Positions 17,066 through 25,581 are shown, counted from the first letter of the stretch. The stretch: DNA of 64,000 bases from Caulobacter soli (GCF_011045195.1 NZ_CP049199.1:4261501-4325500); one strand, 5' to 3'. Made by a program: numbers and translations. The notes: generated by a model not told the origin, from the sequence alone.

Positions 17066-17697
17066 CGGCCGCTGCACCCGCCGGTGGCGACCACCAGGAT
17101 GCACTCTGAATCCATGTCGGCGAACGGATGGACCACCAGGTCGGGCCACCGCGCCCCGTCCTGGGCGAGCTCCAGCCTGATACGCACCAGCGACGGCATG
17201 CGCGGGCGCTGGCGCCAGCGCGATCGCCAGCGCGGGGCAGGATCGGGCTCGATCGCGCCGAAATAGCCGATGTCCAGCGAGCGGACGCCGCGCAGCACCA
17301 CCTCCCGCCGCTGCGGCCGGGTCTGGTCCAGCGCCACGTCGCTAAGCGACTCCAGCACCAGGTCGCCGTTGGCGTCGAGCACCAGGCCGTAGCGGCGCAG
17401 CGCCCCGGGGCCTTCGCGGTCGGACGGCGGCGCCAGGAAGACCAGCCGGGCGGAGTCGCCGTCGAAGTCGGGACCGGCCGGGTGAAGGTCGTAGCGGGTG
17501 GCGGGCCAGGCGTGCTGCAGGCGCTCGCGCAACACGTCCTGGGCGGCCTCGATCGCCTCGTCGTGCGTGGTGGACCGGTCCATCCGTGTCCAGGCGGCGC
17601 TGGACCCCGACAGCCCGGCCAGCAGCATCACGCCCAGCAGGCCCATGACGCCCAGGGCCACCAGCAACTCGATCAGGGTGTAGCCCGCGCGCCGCAT
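17062..17697 (-). CDS. gspJ: type II secretion minor pseudopilin GspJ
   Basis: 211 residues. Class III prepilin leader MRRAG followed by YTLIELLVALGVMGLLGVML, with the Glu at +5 that is needed for methylation and assembly. The periplasmic part includes LRERLQHAWPATRYDL and a long acidic loop, consistent with GspJ, which is the largest of the E5-carrying minor pseudopilins. Its stop overlaps the gspL start. It should be cleaved by a GspO prepilin peptidase encoded elsewhere, because none is present in this window. Confidence 0.88.
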   Translation of the reverse strand: MRRAGYTLIELLVALGVMGLLGVMLLAGLSGSSAAWTRMDRSTTHDEAIEAAQDVLRERLQHAWPATRYDLHPAGPDFDGDSARLVFLAPPSDREGPGALRRYGLVLDANGDLVLESLSDVALDQTRPQRREVVLRGVRSLDIGYFGAIEPDPAPRWRSRWRQRPRMPSLVRIRLELAQDGARWPDLVVHPFADMDSECILVVATGGCSGR

Positions 17698-17700
17698 GGA

Positions 17701-18081
17701 TCAGACCCCGGCCGCCAGCCGGCGGCTGGCCAGGGTGACGGCGGCGCGGTCCCGGCCGGGCGCCCGTACGTCGACGTCGACGCAGTAGAGCCGCCCCGCC
17801 GCGCTGTCGGCGGAAGCCGCGTCCGGACAGCGGGCGACGGCGATCCGCCAGACGTAGCCGTTCTCCTCGCCCGCCACCACGCCCTCGGCCAGCGGCGTGG
17901 AAAAGCCGACCTCGGCCAGCCCCGAGCGCGCGATCATCAGGGCCGTGCGGCGAGCCTCGACGATCCGGTGGCGCATCAGGCTGTCCTCGATCGTGCGCAG
18001 CACGCCGACCAGGACCAGGGCCACGATCGCGGTCGCGACCAGGGCCTCGACCAGCACCGAACCTTCGCGGCGGCCGGTCAT
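17701..18081 (-). CDS. gspI: type II secretion minor pseudopilin GspI
   Basis: 126 residues with a prepilin leader MTGRREG followed by SVLVEALVATAIVALVLVGVL (Glu at +5). The rest is short, with ARSGLAEVGF and a segment YVWRIAVARCPD typical of GspI. It lies four bases after gspH (overlap) and three bases before gspJ. GspI is thought to nucleate the pseudopilus tip with GspJ and GspK. Size and position between gspH and gspJ support the assignment. Confidence 0.87.
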   Translation of the reverse strand: MTGRREGSVLVEALVATAIVALVLVGVLRTIEDSLMRHRIVEARRTALMIARSGLAEVGFSTPLAEGVVAGEENGYVWRIAVARCPDAASADSAAGRLYCVDVDVRAPGRDRAAVTLASRRLAAGV

Positions 18082-18497
18082 GCGCCCGGCTCCAGCACGC
18101 CCGTCAGGGGGGCGACCGCGATGTCGAGACCGCGCCGCCCGTCGGTCAGCCGCAGGCGACCGCCGACCGAAGAGCCGTCCGGAAAGAAGCTGGTGCGCGC
18201 GCTGGGCGCCGACAGGCGCAGGTCGCCGATCAGCACGCGGCGCGGCCCCGGCGTCCAGCCGTAGGCCGCGCCGTCCTCGGCCACCATCAGATCCACCCGG
18301 GCGCCGCTCGTCCGCGCCTGGGCCCGCGCCATGCGCAGATCGGCGCGCAGGCCGGCGGCCGCCTGCTGGAAGGCGACGCTGGCCAGGCCGGCGCGCAGCT
18401 CGGGATAGGCGATCGCGCCGATCATGACCGTGATGGCGATCACGACCATGGCCTCGATCAACGCGATCCCGGCCCGCCGGTCACCAGTTGCCGACAT
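18078..18497 (-). CDS. gspH: type II secretion minor pseudopilin GspH
   Basis: 139 residues with leader ending RRAG and mature start IALIEAMVVIAITVMIGAIAY (Glu at +5). The GspH/FimT-like domain shows FQQAAAGLRADLRMARAQARTSG near residue 45 and FFPDGSSVGGRLRLTDG near residue 105; the latter is the conserved F-x-P-D-G-S region of GspH. Its start lies 17 bases inside the end of gspG. It connects the tip complex to the GspG major pseudopilin. Confidence 0.88.
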   Translation of the reverse strand: MSATGDRRAGIALIEAMVVIAITVMIGAIAYPELRAGLASVAFQQAAAGLRADLRMARAQARTSGARVDLMVAEDGAAYGWTPGPRRVLIGDLRLSAPSARTSFFPDGSSVGGRLRLTDGRRGLDIAVAPLTGVLEPGA

Positions 18498-18942
18498 CTT
18501 TGGCCTCCTGGGCGCCGCCCTCGGCGTTGTCGGAGCCCAGGCTGTAGATGTCGGCCGCGCTCTTCTGCCCGGGAATGCGGTAGAGGTAGGGGCGCTGCCA
18601 GGGGTCCTTCAGGCCGTCAGCCTTCTTCAGGTACGGCCCGTTCCAGCCGGACGCGGTGGACGGCGCGGCGACCAGCGCGTTGAGGCCCTCCTCCTGGGTG
18701 GGATATCGGCCCACATCGACCTGGAACAGCTCCAGGGCCGACTGGATGTTCTGAATCTGCACCTTGGCGGTCTGGCTGCGCGACGAGCCCAGATACTTGA
18801 GCACCTGGGGCGCGACGATCGCGGCCAGCAGCGCCATGATCGCCAGCACCACCAGCAGCTCCAGCAACGAGAAGCCGCCACGGCGGGCCGTGTCGACGGC
18901 GGACGGGAACGCGCGGCGGCGGGTGTGGAGAGGCTGGGTCAT
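18481..18942 (-). CDS. gspG: type II secretion major pseudopilin GspG
   Basis: 153 residues from the ATG at 18942, overlapping the gspF stop by four bases. A longer basic leader (about 23 residues) ends in RRGG and is followed by FSLLELLVVLAIMALLAAIVAP, with Glu at +5. The C-terminal half has the family signature: ALELFQVDVGRYPTQEEGLNALV, WNGPYLKK, DPWQRPYLYRIPGQ and DIYSLGSDN, which includes the calcium-binding loop of GspG. It is the main pseudopilus subunit. Confidence 0.95.
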   Translation of the reverse strand: MTQPLHTRRRAFPSAVDTARRGGFSLLELLVVLAIMALLAAIVAPQVLKYLGSSRSQTAKVQIQNIQSALELFQVDVGRYPTQEEGLNALVAAPSTASGWNGPYLKKADGLKDPWQRPYLYRIPGQKSAADIYSLGSDNAEGGAQEAKDVGNW

Positions 18943-20141
18943 GATGCGAGGGCCATATCGTTGAAGCCAAGGATGGCGGACATGATGGAGGCGATGATCC
19001 CGCCCACGACGACGCCCATCACGATGGTGATGACGGGGGTCAGCAGGGCGACGAACCGCTCGAGCGCGTGGCGCACGTCGCGGTCGAGCACGTCGGCGAG
19101 GCGGCCCAGCATCTGGGGCAGCTGAGCGGTCTCTTCGCCGGTGCGCAGGAAGCTGATCGCCACGGTCGGGAACAGGCCCGTGGCCGCCAGGGGACGGGTC
19201 AGGCCGCCGCCCTCCTTGAGGCCCGTCGTCACGCGTTCGACGGCGGCGGCCATGTGGCTGTTGCTCAACGAGCGGCGGGCGATGGCCAGGGCCGCGGGCA
19301 GCGGCACGCCGCCCTCGACCAGGCTGCCCAGCACACGGGCCAGGCGCGAGGTTTCGGCCGACTTGATCAGCGGCCCCAGATACGGCGCGCGCAAAAGGAC
19401 CCGGTCCAGCGCCAGGCGCACGGACGGCCGCTTCAGCCACCGCCACAGCCCGACCGACACCACCGTACCGACCAGCAGCACGGCCAGGCCGTAGTCTCGC
19501 ACCGCATGGCTGGCGGCCATGACGATGCGGGTCGGCAGCGGCAGGTGGGCGGCGTTGTCGGAGAACAAGCCCTCGAACTGCGGCACCACGAACAGCAGCA
19601 TCATCAGGATCACGGCGGTCGTGACCCCGCCCAGCAGGATCGGATAGACCATCGACGAGGCCACGACCTGGCGCAGGGCTTCGGCGCGGTCCAGGGTCTC
19701 GGCCAGGCGGGTCAGGGCCACGGCCAGGCGACCGTCGGCCTCGCCGGCCTCGACCATCGCGCAGGCCATCGGCGAGAACAGCGTGGGGGCCTCGGCCATG
19801 GCCCGCGACAGGGGCGCGCCCTCCTTGACCCGCTTCTGCAGCTGGAGCAGCGCGGCCTTCAGCGCCGGATCGACGGCGTTTTCCACGCAGACGGCCAGGC
19901 CCCGTTCCAGCGGCAGGCCGGCGTTCAGCAGCACCGCCAGTTCGCCCACCACATTGACCAGCGCCCGCCGCGCGGCCGCGCCCGGGGCCTTGGCCGGACG
20001 GGTCGCGGCCTCGGCGGCGTCGATCGGCGTCAGGCCCGACTGGCGCAGGCGGTTCATCGCCTCGTCGCGCGTGGCGACCATGATCACGCCCGACTTCAGC
20101 TCGCCCGTCGGCGACAGCGCCCGGTAGGAGAAGGCGGCCAT
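18939..20141 (-). CDS. gspF: type II secretion inner-membrane platform protein GspF
   Basis: 400 residues with two T2SSF domains. The N-terminal part begins MAAFSYRALSPTGELKSG, followed by the first domain at about residues 65-190 (ELAVLLNAGLPLERGL, FSPMACAMVEAGEADGRLAVALTRLA). Membrane helices occur at about 165-185, 205-230 and 365-390. The second domain has LARVLGSLVEGGVPLPAALAIARRSLSN and a terminal GIIASIMSAILGFNDM. GspF anchors GspE and the pseudopilus assembly machinery. It starts four bases after the gspE stop. Confidence 0.94.
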   Translation of the reverse strand: MAAFSYRALSPTGELKSGVIMVATRDEAMNRLRQSGLTPIDAAEAATRPAKAPGAAARRALVNVVGELAVLLNAGLPLERGLAVCVENAVDPALKAALLQLQKRVKEGAPLSRAMAEAPTLFSPMACAMVEAGEADGRLAVALTRLAETLDRAEALRQVVASSMVYPILLGGVTTAVILMMLLFVVPQFEGLFSDNAAHLPLPTRIVMAASHAVRDYGLAVLLVGTVVSVGLWRWLKRPSVRLALDRVLLRAPYLGPLIKSAETSRLARVLGSLVEGGVPLPAALAIARRSLSNSHMAAAVERVTTGLKEGGGLTRPLAATGLFPTVAISFLRTGEETAQLPQMLGRLADVLDRDVRHALERFVALLTPVITIVMGVVVGGIIASIMSAILGFNDMALAS

Positions 20142-20145
20142 GGCC

Positions 20146-21825
20146 TCAATCCTCCCGGGTCACGCGCAGGACCTCGTCGATCGTCGTCCGGCCCGCCAAG
20201 GCCTTCACGACGCCGTCCTGCAGCATGGTGCGCATGCCGGCGGCCACCGCCGCCCGCTCGATCTCGCGCGCCTCGGCCCGAGCCAGCACCAGCCGAGCGA
20301 TCTCGTCGTCGACCGGCAGCAGTTCCAGGATCGCCAGCCGCCCCTTGAAGCCGCTGTGGTTGCAGGCCTCGCAGCCGGGCGCGCTCCACAGCTGGACAGG
20401 TCCGGGACCCAGGCGCTCGGCCCCCGCGCCCAGGGCCGACAACTCGCGCGCGTGGGCCGTGTGCGGCGTGCGGCATGCCGGGCACAGCCGCCGCACCAGC
20501 CGCTGGGCCAGGACCGCGTTGACCGTCGAGCTGATCAGGAACGGCTCCATGCCCATGTCGATCAGTCGCGTCACCGCGGCCGAGGCGCTGTTGGTGTGCA
20601 GGGTCGACAGGATGGTGTGGCCGGTCAGGGCCGACTGCACGGCCACCTGGGCGGTCTCCAGGTCGCGGATCTCGCCCACCATCATCACGTCGGGATCCTG
20701 GCGCAGGAACGAACGCAGCGCCGCGGCGAAGGTCAGGCCGATCGTCGGGCTGACCTGGGTCTGGTTGATCCCCGCCAGGCGGTATTCGATCGGATCCTCG
20801 ATGGTCAGGATCTTGCGGGTGGGCGCGTTCAGGGCGGCCAGGGCGGCGTAGAGCGTGGTCGTCTTGCCGCTGCCGGTCGGGCCGGTCACCAGCACGATGC
20901 CGTGCGGCCGGGACAAGACCTCGAGAAACGGCGGCAGGATGGTTTCGTCGAAGCCCAGCGCGTCGAAGTCCAGCGACAGGTTCGAGCGATCGAGCAGGCG
21001 CAGCACCACGCTCTCGCCGTGCAGGGTCGGGGCGGTGGCCACCCGCAGGTCGATGTCCTGCCCCCGCACCGCCAGGCGCATGCGGCCGTCCTGCGGCAGA
21101 CGGCGCTCGGCGATGTTCAGGTTGGCCAGCACCTTGACGCGCGAGACGAAGGCCGCCTTGACCTGGGGCGGCAAGGTCTCCTGATCGCGCAGGACGCCGT
21201 CGATCCGGAACCGCACCTTCAGTCCGTCCTCGGAGGGCTCGGCATGGATGTCGGAGGCCCGCATCTCGGCCGCCCGGGCGATCAGGGCGTTGACCGCCCG
21301 CACCACGGGGGCGTCGCTGGCCAGGTCCTTCAGGCGCTCCAGATCGGCCTCGTCGGCCTCGTCCTCGCCGGTGGAGGCCTCGCCCTGGACCGATCCGTAG
21401 AGACGATCGAGCGCGGCCTCCACGTCGCCGGCCCGGGCGACCAGCGGACGGACCGGCAGGTCGAAGGCGTAGCCCAGGGCCCGCAGCGCATAGCCGTTGA
21501 GCGGATCGACCAGCGCGACCCGCAGCGTCCCGTCATCGACCTGGATCGGCACGGCGCCGACCTCGCGCAGGAAGCGTGGCGAAACCCGCTCGCCGCCGAC
21601 CGGCGCGGCCGGGAAGTCCCCCGCGTCGATCTGCGGAAGACCGGTGGCCTTGGCCAGGGAGTCGGCCAGGGCGCGCTCTGAGACGAGGCCCAGGCGGGTG
21701 AGCACGGCGTCCATGCGCTCGCCGCTCTCGCCCTGGACAGCCCACGCCCGCGACAAGGATTCGCTCGCGACCAGACCGCTGTTTACAATAAAATCTCTGA
21801 AATGGTCGCGCTCTGTACTTGTCAT
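20146..21825 (-). CDS. gspE: type II secretion ATPase GspE
   Basis: About 559 residues from the ATG at 21825; an in-frame ATG at 21849 would add eight residues. It has an N1E-like domain (about residues 10-130), the Walker A GPTGSGKTTTLYAAL, the Asp box ILTIEDPIEY, a Walker B-like DPDVMMVGEIRD, and the His box TGHTILSTLHTN. Late in the protein there is a zinc tetracysteine motif, CPAC and CEAC, separated by about 45 residues, as in GspE/PilB. It powers pseudopilus assembly at the cytoplasmic face. It is the first gene of the T2SS operon, downstream of an AT-rich gap that probably holds the promoter. Confidence 0.95.
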   Translation of the reverse strand: MTSTERDHFRDFIVNSGLVASESLSRAWAVQGESGERMDAVLTRLGLVSERALADSLAKATGLPQIDAGDFPAAPVGGERVSPRFLREVGAVPIQVDDGTLRVALVDPLNGYALRALGYAFDLPVRPLVARAGDVEAALDRLYGSVQGEASTGEDEADEADLERLKDLASDAPVVRAVNALIARAAEMRASDIHAEPSEDGLKVRFRIDGVLRDQETLPPQVKAAFVSRVKVLANLNIAERRLPQDGRMRLAVRGQDIDLRVATAPTLHGESVVLRLLDRSNLSLDFDALGFDETILPPFLEVLSRPHGIVLVTGPTGSGKTTTLYAALAALNAPTRKILTIEDPIEYRLAGINQTQVSPTIGLTFAAALRSFLRQDPDVMMVGEIRDLETAQVAVQSALTGHTILSTLHTNSASAAVTRLIDMGMEPFLISSTVNAVLAQRLVRRLCPACRTPHTAHARELSALGAGAERLGPGPVQLWSAPGCEACNHSGFKGRLAILELLPVDDEIARLVLARAEAREIERAAVAAGMRTMLQDGVVKALAGRTTIDEVLRVTRED

Positions 21826-21849
21826 GCCGAAATCTCTGTCAGAGCACAT

Positions 21850-22010
21850 TCCGCAAGATGACGGTTATAAGGAAATACAACTCAATGTGTAACAAGAAAA
21901 TAATGACAATCCTGAGACGATTTATTTATTGGAAAGATGGCAAGCCGATTTATCTTAGGGCGATCGACTTGAGGTGGCAGTGTGCTTTTGTGCAGTCCGA
22001 CGAAGAGGCG
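21850..22010 (-). promoter_or_regulatory. AT-rich promoter region of the T2SS operon
   Basis: The gap between gspE and the small regulator gene is strikingly AT-rich compared with its neighbours (for example ATTTATTTATTGGAAAGATG near 21920 and TTATAAGGAAATACAACTC near 21865). It holds no gene that I can support. It is the only sizeable non-coding stretch upstream of gspE, so it most likely carries the operon promoter, and its composition fits binding by AT-preferring nucleoid or MucR-type regulators. The regulator is inference. Confidence 0.45.
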
Positions 22011-22025
22011 GACGACACGAGGGTT

Positions 22026-22259
22026 TCACGGCTCGATCAGGTTCAGCTGCAGCGCGATGACCACCGCCCTGAGCTTGTTCACCGCGCCCAGCTTGCGCAC
22101 GGCGTTGCCCAGGTGGAACTCGACGGTGCGTTCCGACACCTGAATCTCGCGCGCGGTTTCCCCCGTCGTCAGGCCTCGGGCCGCCAGCCGGATGCATTCG
22201 ATCTCGCGGGCGGTCAGGTTCGGCGGGTCCGGCGCGCGTCCCGAAAGGTCGGCGCTCAT
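22026..22259 (-). CDS. small LuxR-type helix-turn-helix regulator
   Basis: 77 residues from the ATG at 22259. It is essentially only a LuxR/GerE DNA-binding domain: LTAREIECIRLAARGLTTGETAREIQVSERTVEFHLGNAVRKLGAVNKLRAVVIAL, with the RTVEFHLGN recognition helix and the conserved K-L-G-A-x-N-K. There is no receiver or autoinducer domain. It lies between the Skp-like gene and the T2SS promoter on the same strand, so it may regulate either. The target is not visible. An 8-bp inverted repeat (GCTCATGG at 22254-22261 and CCATGAGC at 22294-22301) surrounds its start. Confidence 0.85.
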   Translation of the reverse strand: MSADLSGRAPDPPNLTAREIECIRLAARGLTTGETAREIQVSERTVEFHLGNAVRKLGAVNKLRAVVIALQLNLIEP

Positions 22260-22323
22260 GGAAGCCGCCTCGACGCGCCGACCAGACCCCAAGCCATGAG
22301 CTCGCGCCTCACCCCGCCCGCCC

Positions 22324-22950
22324 CTACTTCGCCCTGGGAGCGGCCAAGGCTTCGTCCGGCAGGGTTTCGCGCTGGAAGTCCAGGGTGACGATCTTGGCGT
22401 CCAGGGCCGCGATGATGGCCGGCGTCAGGTCGGCGGCGGGATTGCCGCCCAGCATGGCCTCGCGGGCGAACAGCACGCCGCATTTGCGGTCGCCATAGAC
22501 CTTGGCGATGATCGGCTGGGCTTCCGTGGCGATCCTGGCCAGGGCCTTGGCGCGGGTGGCCTCGATCTCGCGCGAGCGCAGGTTCGCCTTGCGCTGCAGG
22601 GCCTCCATGCGCGCGACCAGCGGCTTGCTGCGCGCCTCGAACTGAGCCGCCGGCAAGGTGGTCTTCTGCTCTTCCAGCGCCTTGATCTCGGCCAGCAACG
22701 GCTGGCGCTCGTCGTCGATTTCCGACTGGGCGACGCGGGAGATGTTCTTCAGGCGAACGTCGATGGCCTGGCCGACCTTGGCGTCGGCGAACACGGCGTC
22801 GCGGCTGAGCGCGCACACCCCGGGCACCACCGGCCCGACCAGGGTGTCGGCGCCCGGCGTGACCGCCTGGGCGGCGGCGGAGCTGGTGACGATCGCGCCG
22901 GCCAGAAGGCCGAGACAGATCGGACCGATGGAATTGGACGAACGGGTCAT
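22324..22950 (-). CDS. OmpH/Skp-like periplasmic chaperone
   Basis: 208 residues with a signal peptide (IGPICLGLLAGAIVTSSAAAQ). Residues about 40-60 match the start of the OmpH fold (GVCALSRDAVFADAKVGQAI). A long amphipathic helical tentacle region follows (QSEIDDERQPLLAEIKALEEQ, FEARSKPLVARMEALQRKANLRSREIEATRAKALARIATEAQPIIAKVY), and the body is completed by a C-terminal strand segment (CGVLFAREAML, TLDFQRETLPDE). This architecture is that of Skp, a trimeric holdase for outer-membrane proteins. It is larger than E. coli Skp and carries two Cys residues that could pair. It is not next to bamA or lpx genes, so it may be a paralogue serving this secretion region. Confidence 0.78.
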   Translation of the reverse strand: MTRSSNSIGPICLGLLAGAIVTSSAAAQAVTPGADTLVGPVVPGVCALSRDAVFADAKVGQAIDVRLKNISRVAQSEIDDERQPLLAEIKALEEQKTTLPAAQFEARSKPLVARMEALQRKANLRSREIEATRAKALARIATEAQPIIAKVYGDRKCGVLFAREAMLGGNPAADLTPAIIAALDAKIVTLDFQRETLPDEALAAPRAK

Positions 22951-23051
22951 GGCGCACTCTCGCTTGAAGCGCCCCTCCGGATGGCCGTTTGGGCCCGGTG
23001 CGGAGCGCTGGAAAACCGCCTCCTGCTTAGAATTCGCCGGCCACGGCCGAA

Positions 23052-23105
23052 CCTGTGGGTTTCAACAGGATGCCGACATCGCACCACCCTGTGGGAACCC
23101 ACAGG
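23052..23105. repeat. two CCTGTGGG-type 18-bp inverted repeats upstream of the capsule operon
   Basis: Two 18-bp palindromes lie 36 bases apart (start to start): CCTGTGGGTTTCAACAGG at 23052-23069 and CCTGTGGGAACCCACAGG at 23088-23105. The second has perfect 8-bp arms. They end 68 bases before the ATG of the first capsule gene, in the 223-base gap between the divergent Skp-like and KpsC-like genes. A third copy occurs at 34587. Paired palindromes in a divergent promoter region look like operator sites. Confidence 0.65.
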
Positions 23106-23173
23106 GGCAGAGCCTTCGCCGTTGTGGCAATGGCCACCGATCCGCTCCGTTCTTCGGGCCTCTTCGAGCCGTC

Positions 23174-24322
23174 ATGCCCTCCGCGCCGCCCCCCATTTCA
23201 GAGCCGCGAGAAGGTCCGCCGGCCGGGCTGCCGCCGGAAGGGCCGCCGTTGGTCGTCTGCGTCGGAATCTCGGCGTGGAAGCGCGCCGCCGTCGCCCGGC
23301 TGATCGGCGACCAGGGCCGCGACCTCGTGTTCACCGACGACGCCCGCGCGGCCGTGCGCCTCGCGGCGAGCCGGCGCGGCGCGATCGGCGTCTGGCCGTC
23401 CCGCGCCCCGCCGCGCCTGGCCGAGCTGGCCCGGACCGCCGGCGCGCCGCTGGTGCGGATCGAGGACGGCTTCATCCGGTCGTCGGGCCTGGGCGCGGAC
23501 TGCCGCCCGCCCGCCTCGATCACACTGGACCGGGCCGGCGTCCACTTCGATCCCGGCCGCCCCAGCGACCTGGAGCGCCTGCTGCGCGAGACCCGCTTCG
23601 ACACCGCCCTGACCGACCGGGCCGAGCGTCTGGTCCGCCGGATCGTCGCCCTGGGCGTGACCAAGTACAACCTGCCCGGCCAGGCGTTCGCCGTCGCCGT
23701 GGACGGCCGCCGGACGGTGCTGGTCGCGGGCCAGGTCGAGGACGACCTGTCCGTGCGACTGGGCGGGGCCGGCGTGGCCGGCAACCTCGACCTGCTGCGT
23801 CGCGCGCGAGCGCTGGAGCCCGACGCCCGGATCCTCTATCGCCCTCATCCCGACGTCGAGGCCGGCCATCGCCAGGGCGCGGTCGCCGACGCCGAGGCCC
23901 TGCGCCACGCCGATCATGTGGTGCGCGGCCACGCCCTGCCCGTCCTGCTCGACGTAGTCGACGCCGTTCACGTGCTGACGTCGCAGACCGGCTTCGAGGC
24001 GCTCCTGCGGGGTCGCGAGGTCGTGGTCCACGGCCAGCCTTTCTACGCCGGCTGGGGCCTGACGCGCGACCTGGCGCCGCCACCTCGCCGCGACCGCCGC
24101 CTCGCCCTGGCCGAACTGGCGGCCGGCGCGTTGATCCTCTACCCGCGCTACATCGATCCCGACACCGGCGCGCCCTGCACGCCCGAAGCCCTGGTGGATT
24201 GGCTGGCCGAGCGGCCAAGGCCGCGTCCGGCCCTGCTGCCGATGCTTCGCCGCCTGCAGGCCGGGGGCCGCCGGAGCCTGGGCCTGCGGCCGCCCGCTCA
24301 AACTCTGGAAGCCACCGCGTGA
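23174..24322 (+). CDS. KpsC-like capsule glycosyltransferase (single Capsule_synth domain)
   Basis: 382 residues from the ATG at 23174. After a Pro-rich start it has the capsule-synthesis domain (KpsC/KpsS type): VCVGISAWKRAAVARLI, LVRIEDGFIRSSGLGAD at about residue 100, ALGVTKYNLPG, RTVLVAGQVEDDLSV, RILYRPHPDVEAG, VDAVHVLTSQTGFEALLRGREVVVHGQPFYAGWGLT and a late YPRYIDP. KpsC has two such beta-Kdo transferase units in about 675 residues; this protein has only one, so it should add one kind of Kdo linkage or act with a partner. It starts a five-gene plus-strand operon with overlapping stops and starts. Confidence 0.87.
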   Translation: MPSAPPPISEPREGPPAGLPPEGPPLVVCVGISAWKRAAVARLIGDQGRDLVFTDDARAAVRLAASRRGAIGVWPSRAPPRLAELARTAGAPLVRIEDGFIRSSGLGADCRPPASITLDRAGVHFDPGRPSDLERLLRETRFDTALTDRAERLVRRIVALGVTKYNLPGQAFAVAVDGRRTVLVAGQVEDDLSVRLGGAGVAGNLDLLRRARALEPDARILYRPHPDVEAGHRQGAVADAEALRHADHVVRGHALPVLLDVVDAVHVLTSQTGFEALLRGREVVVHGQPFYAGWGLTRDLAPPPRRDRRLALAELAAGALILYPRYIDPDTGAPCTPEALVDWLAERPRPRPALLPMLRRLQAGGRRSLGLRPPAQTLEATA

Positions 24323-25581
24323 ACAGCCTGGTTCCCCACGCCCGGGCCTTCGTCGCCGCCCGGCCGGAGCCGGCTCCGGCCGAGGCCCCGCAGATCGTGC
24401 TGGATCTGTCGCGCCTGCTCTCGCGCCTGCTGCACGCCACCCCCACGGGTGTCGATCGCGTCGAAATGGCCTATGCCCGCACCCTGCTGCGGCTGGCCCC
24501 CGACCGCCTGCGCCTGGCCGCCATCCATCCGCTGGGCTGGCACGGCCGGCTGCCCGCCGCCGCCGCCGTCGGCTTCCTGAAGACGACCCAGCGCCGCTGG
24601 TCGGGCGAGGCCGGCGACCAGACCGCCTGGGGCCGGCTGGGGCATCTGGTCGGGTCGGGCCTGAGCCTGGCGCCGCGCCCCGTGGGTCGCCCGCGCGAGG
24701 CCGTCTACCTGCACCTGTCGGCCCGAGGCCTGGAGCGCACCGACCTCTTCCGCGCGCTGCTGCGGCGCGAGCGGGCCCGGTTCGTGCCCTTCGTCCACGA
24801 CCTGATCCCGCTGACCCATCCCGAATACGCCCGCCCCGGCGGCGCGGCTCTCTACGCGCGCAAGATCGCCACCGTCACCAGCCTGGCCTCGGCCGTCGTG
24901 GTCAATTCCCGCGACACCGCGCGGGCCCTGGCCCCGTACCTGGCGGCGACCGGTCGCGACATCCCCGTCCACGTCGCCCCCCTGGCGCCCGACTTCGCGC
25001 CCGACCACGCGTCCCGTTCGGCGCCGGACGCGCCGCCCTATTTCGTCGCCCTGGGCACCATCGAGCCGCGCAAGAACCACCTGCTGCTGCTGAATGTCTG
25101 GCGGCGCCTGGCCCAGACCCTGGGTCCGCACGCCACGCCCCGCCTGGTGCTGATCGGCCGGCGCGGATGGGAGAACGAGAACGTGCTGGACCTGCTGGAC
25201 CGCTGCCCGCTGTTGCGGATGGTGGTGACCGAACACAACCGCCTGCCCGACCTGGAGGTGCGGCGGCTGGTGGCCGGCGCGCGGGCCCTGCTGATGCCCT
25301 CGTTCGCCGAGGGCTACGGCCTGCCGGTCGCCGAGGCCCTGGCCTTGGGGACGCCGGTGGTGGCCAGCGACCTGCCGGCCCTGCGCGAGACCGGCGGCGC
25401 GGCGCCCGACTATCTCGATCCACTGGACGGCCCGGCCTGGAGCCAAGCGGCGCTGGACTACACGGTCGCCGACTCGCCCCGCCGCCGCGCCCAGCTGACC
25501 CGGCTGCGCGGCTGGCGCGCGCCGACCTGGGACGACCATGTCGCCGGGGTGCTCGAGTTCCTGGCGGAGACGGCGCGATGA
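24319..25581 (+). CDS. GT4-family glycosyltransferase
   Basis: 420 residues from a GTG at 24319 that overlaps the previous stop (GTGA). The N-terminal part has IVLDLSRLL...TPTGVDRVEMAYARTLLRL and VPFVHDLIPLTHPEYARPG. The C-terminal Rossmann domain has YFVALGTIEPRKNHLLLLNVWRRL, PRLVLIGRRGWENENV and MPSFAEGYGLPVAEALALGTPVVASDLPALRETGG, which contains the E-x7-E motif of GT4 retaining enzymes. It probably builds the capsule repeat or its linker in the cytoplasm. Two related transferases lie at 27627 and 32237 and share the PTG and HDLIP motifs. Donor and acceptor are not readable. Confidence 0.88.
   Translation: MNSLVPHARAFVAARPEPAPAEAPQIVLDLSRLLSRLLHATPTGVDRVEMAYARTLLRLAPDRLRLAAIHPLGWHGRLPAAAAVGFLKTTQRRWSGEAGDQTAWGRLGHLVGSGLSLAPRPVGRPREAVYLHLSARGLERTDLFRALLRRERARFVPFVHDLIPLTHPEYARPGGAALYARKIATVTSLASAVVVNSRDTARALAPYLAATGRDIPVHVAPLAPDFAPDHASRSAPDAPPYFVALGTIEPRKNHLLLLNVWRRLAQTLGPHATPRLVLIGRRGWENENVLDLLDRCPLLRMVVTEHNRLPDLEVRRLVAGARALLMPSFAEGYGLPVAEALALGTPVVASDLPALRETGGAAPDYLDPLDGPAWSQAALDYTVADSPRRRAQLTRLRGWRAPTWDDHVAGVLEFLAETAR

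Noticed and set aside
22254..22301. GCTCATGG/CCATGAGC inverted repeat around the LuxR-type start
   Set aside because: Perfect 8-base arms, but one arm holds the start codon and the spacing of 32 bases is unusual for an operator, so I do not claim a function.
22981..24318. N-terminal extension of the GT4 frame into the KpsC-like gene
   Set aside because: The extension is Arg/Pro-rich low-complexity sequence in another frame of the KpsC-like gene. The GTG at 24319 overlaps the previous stop and starts the true GT fold.
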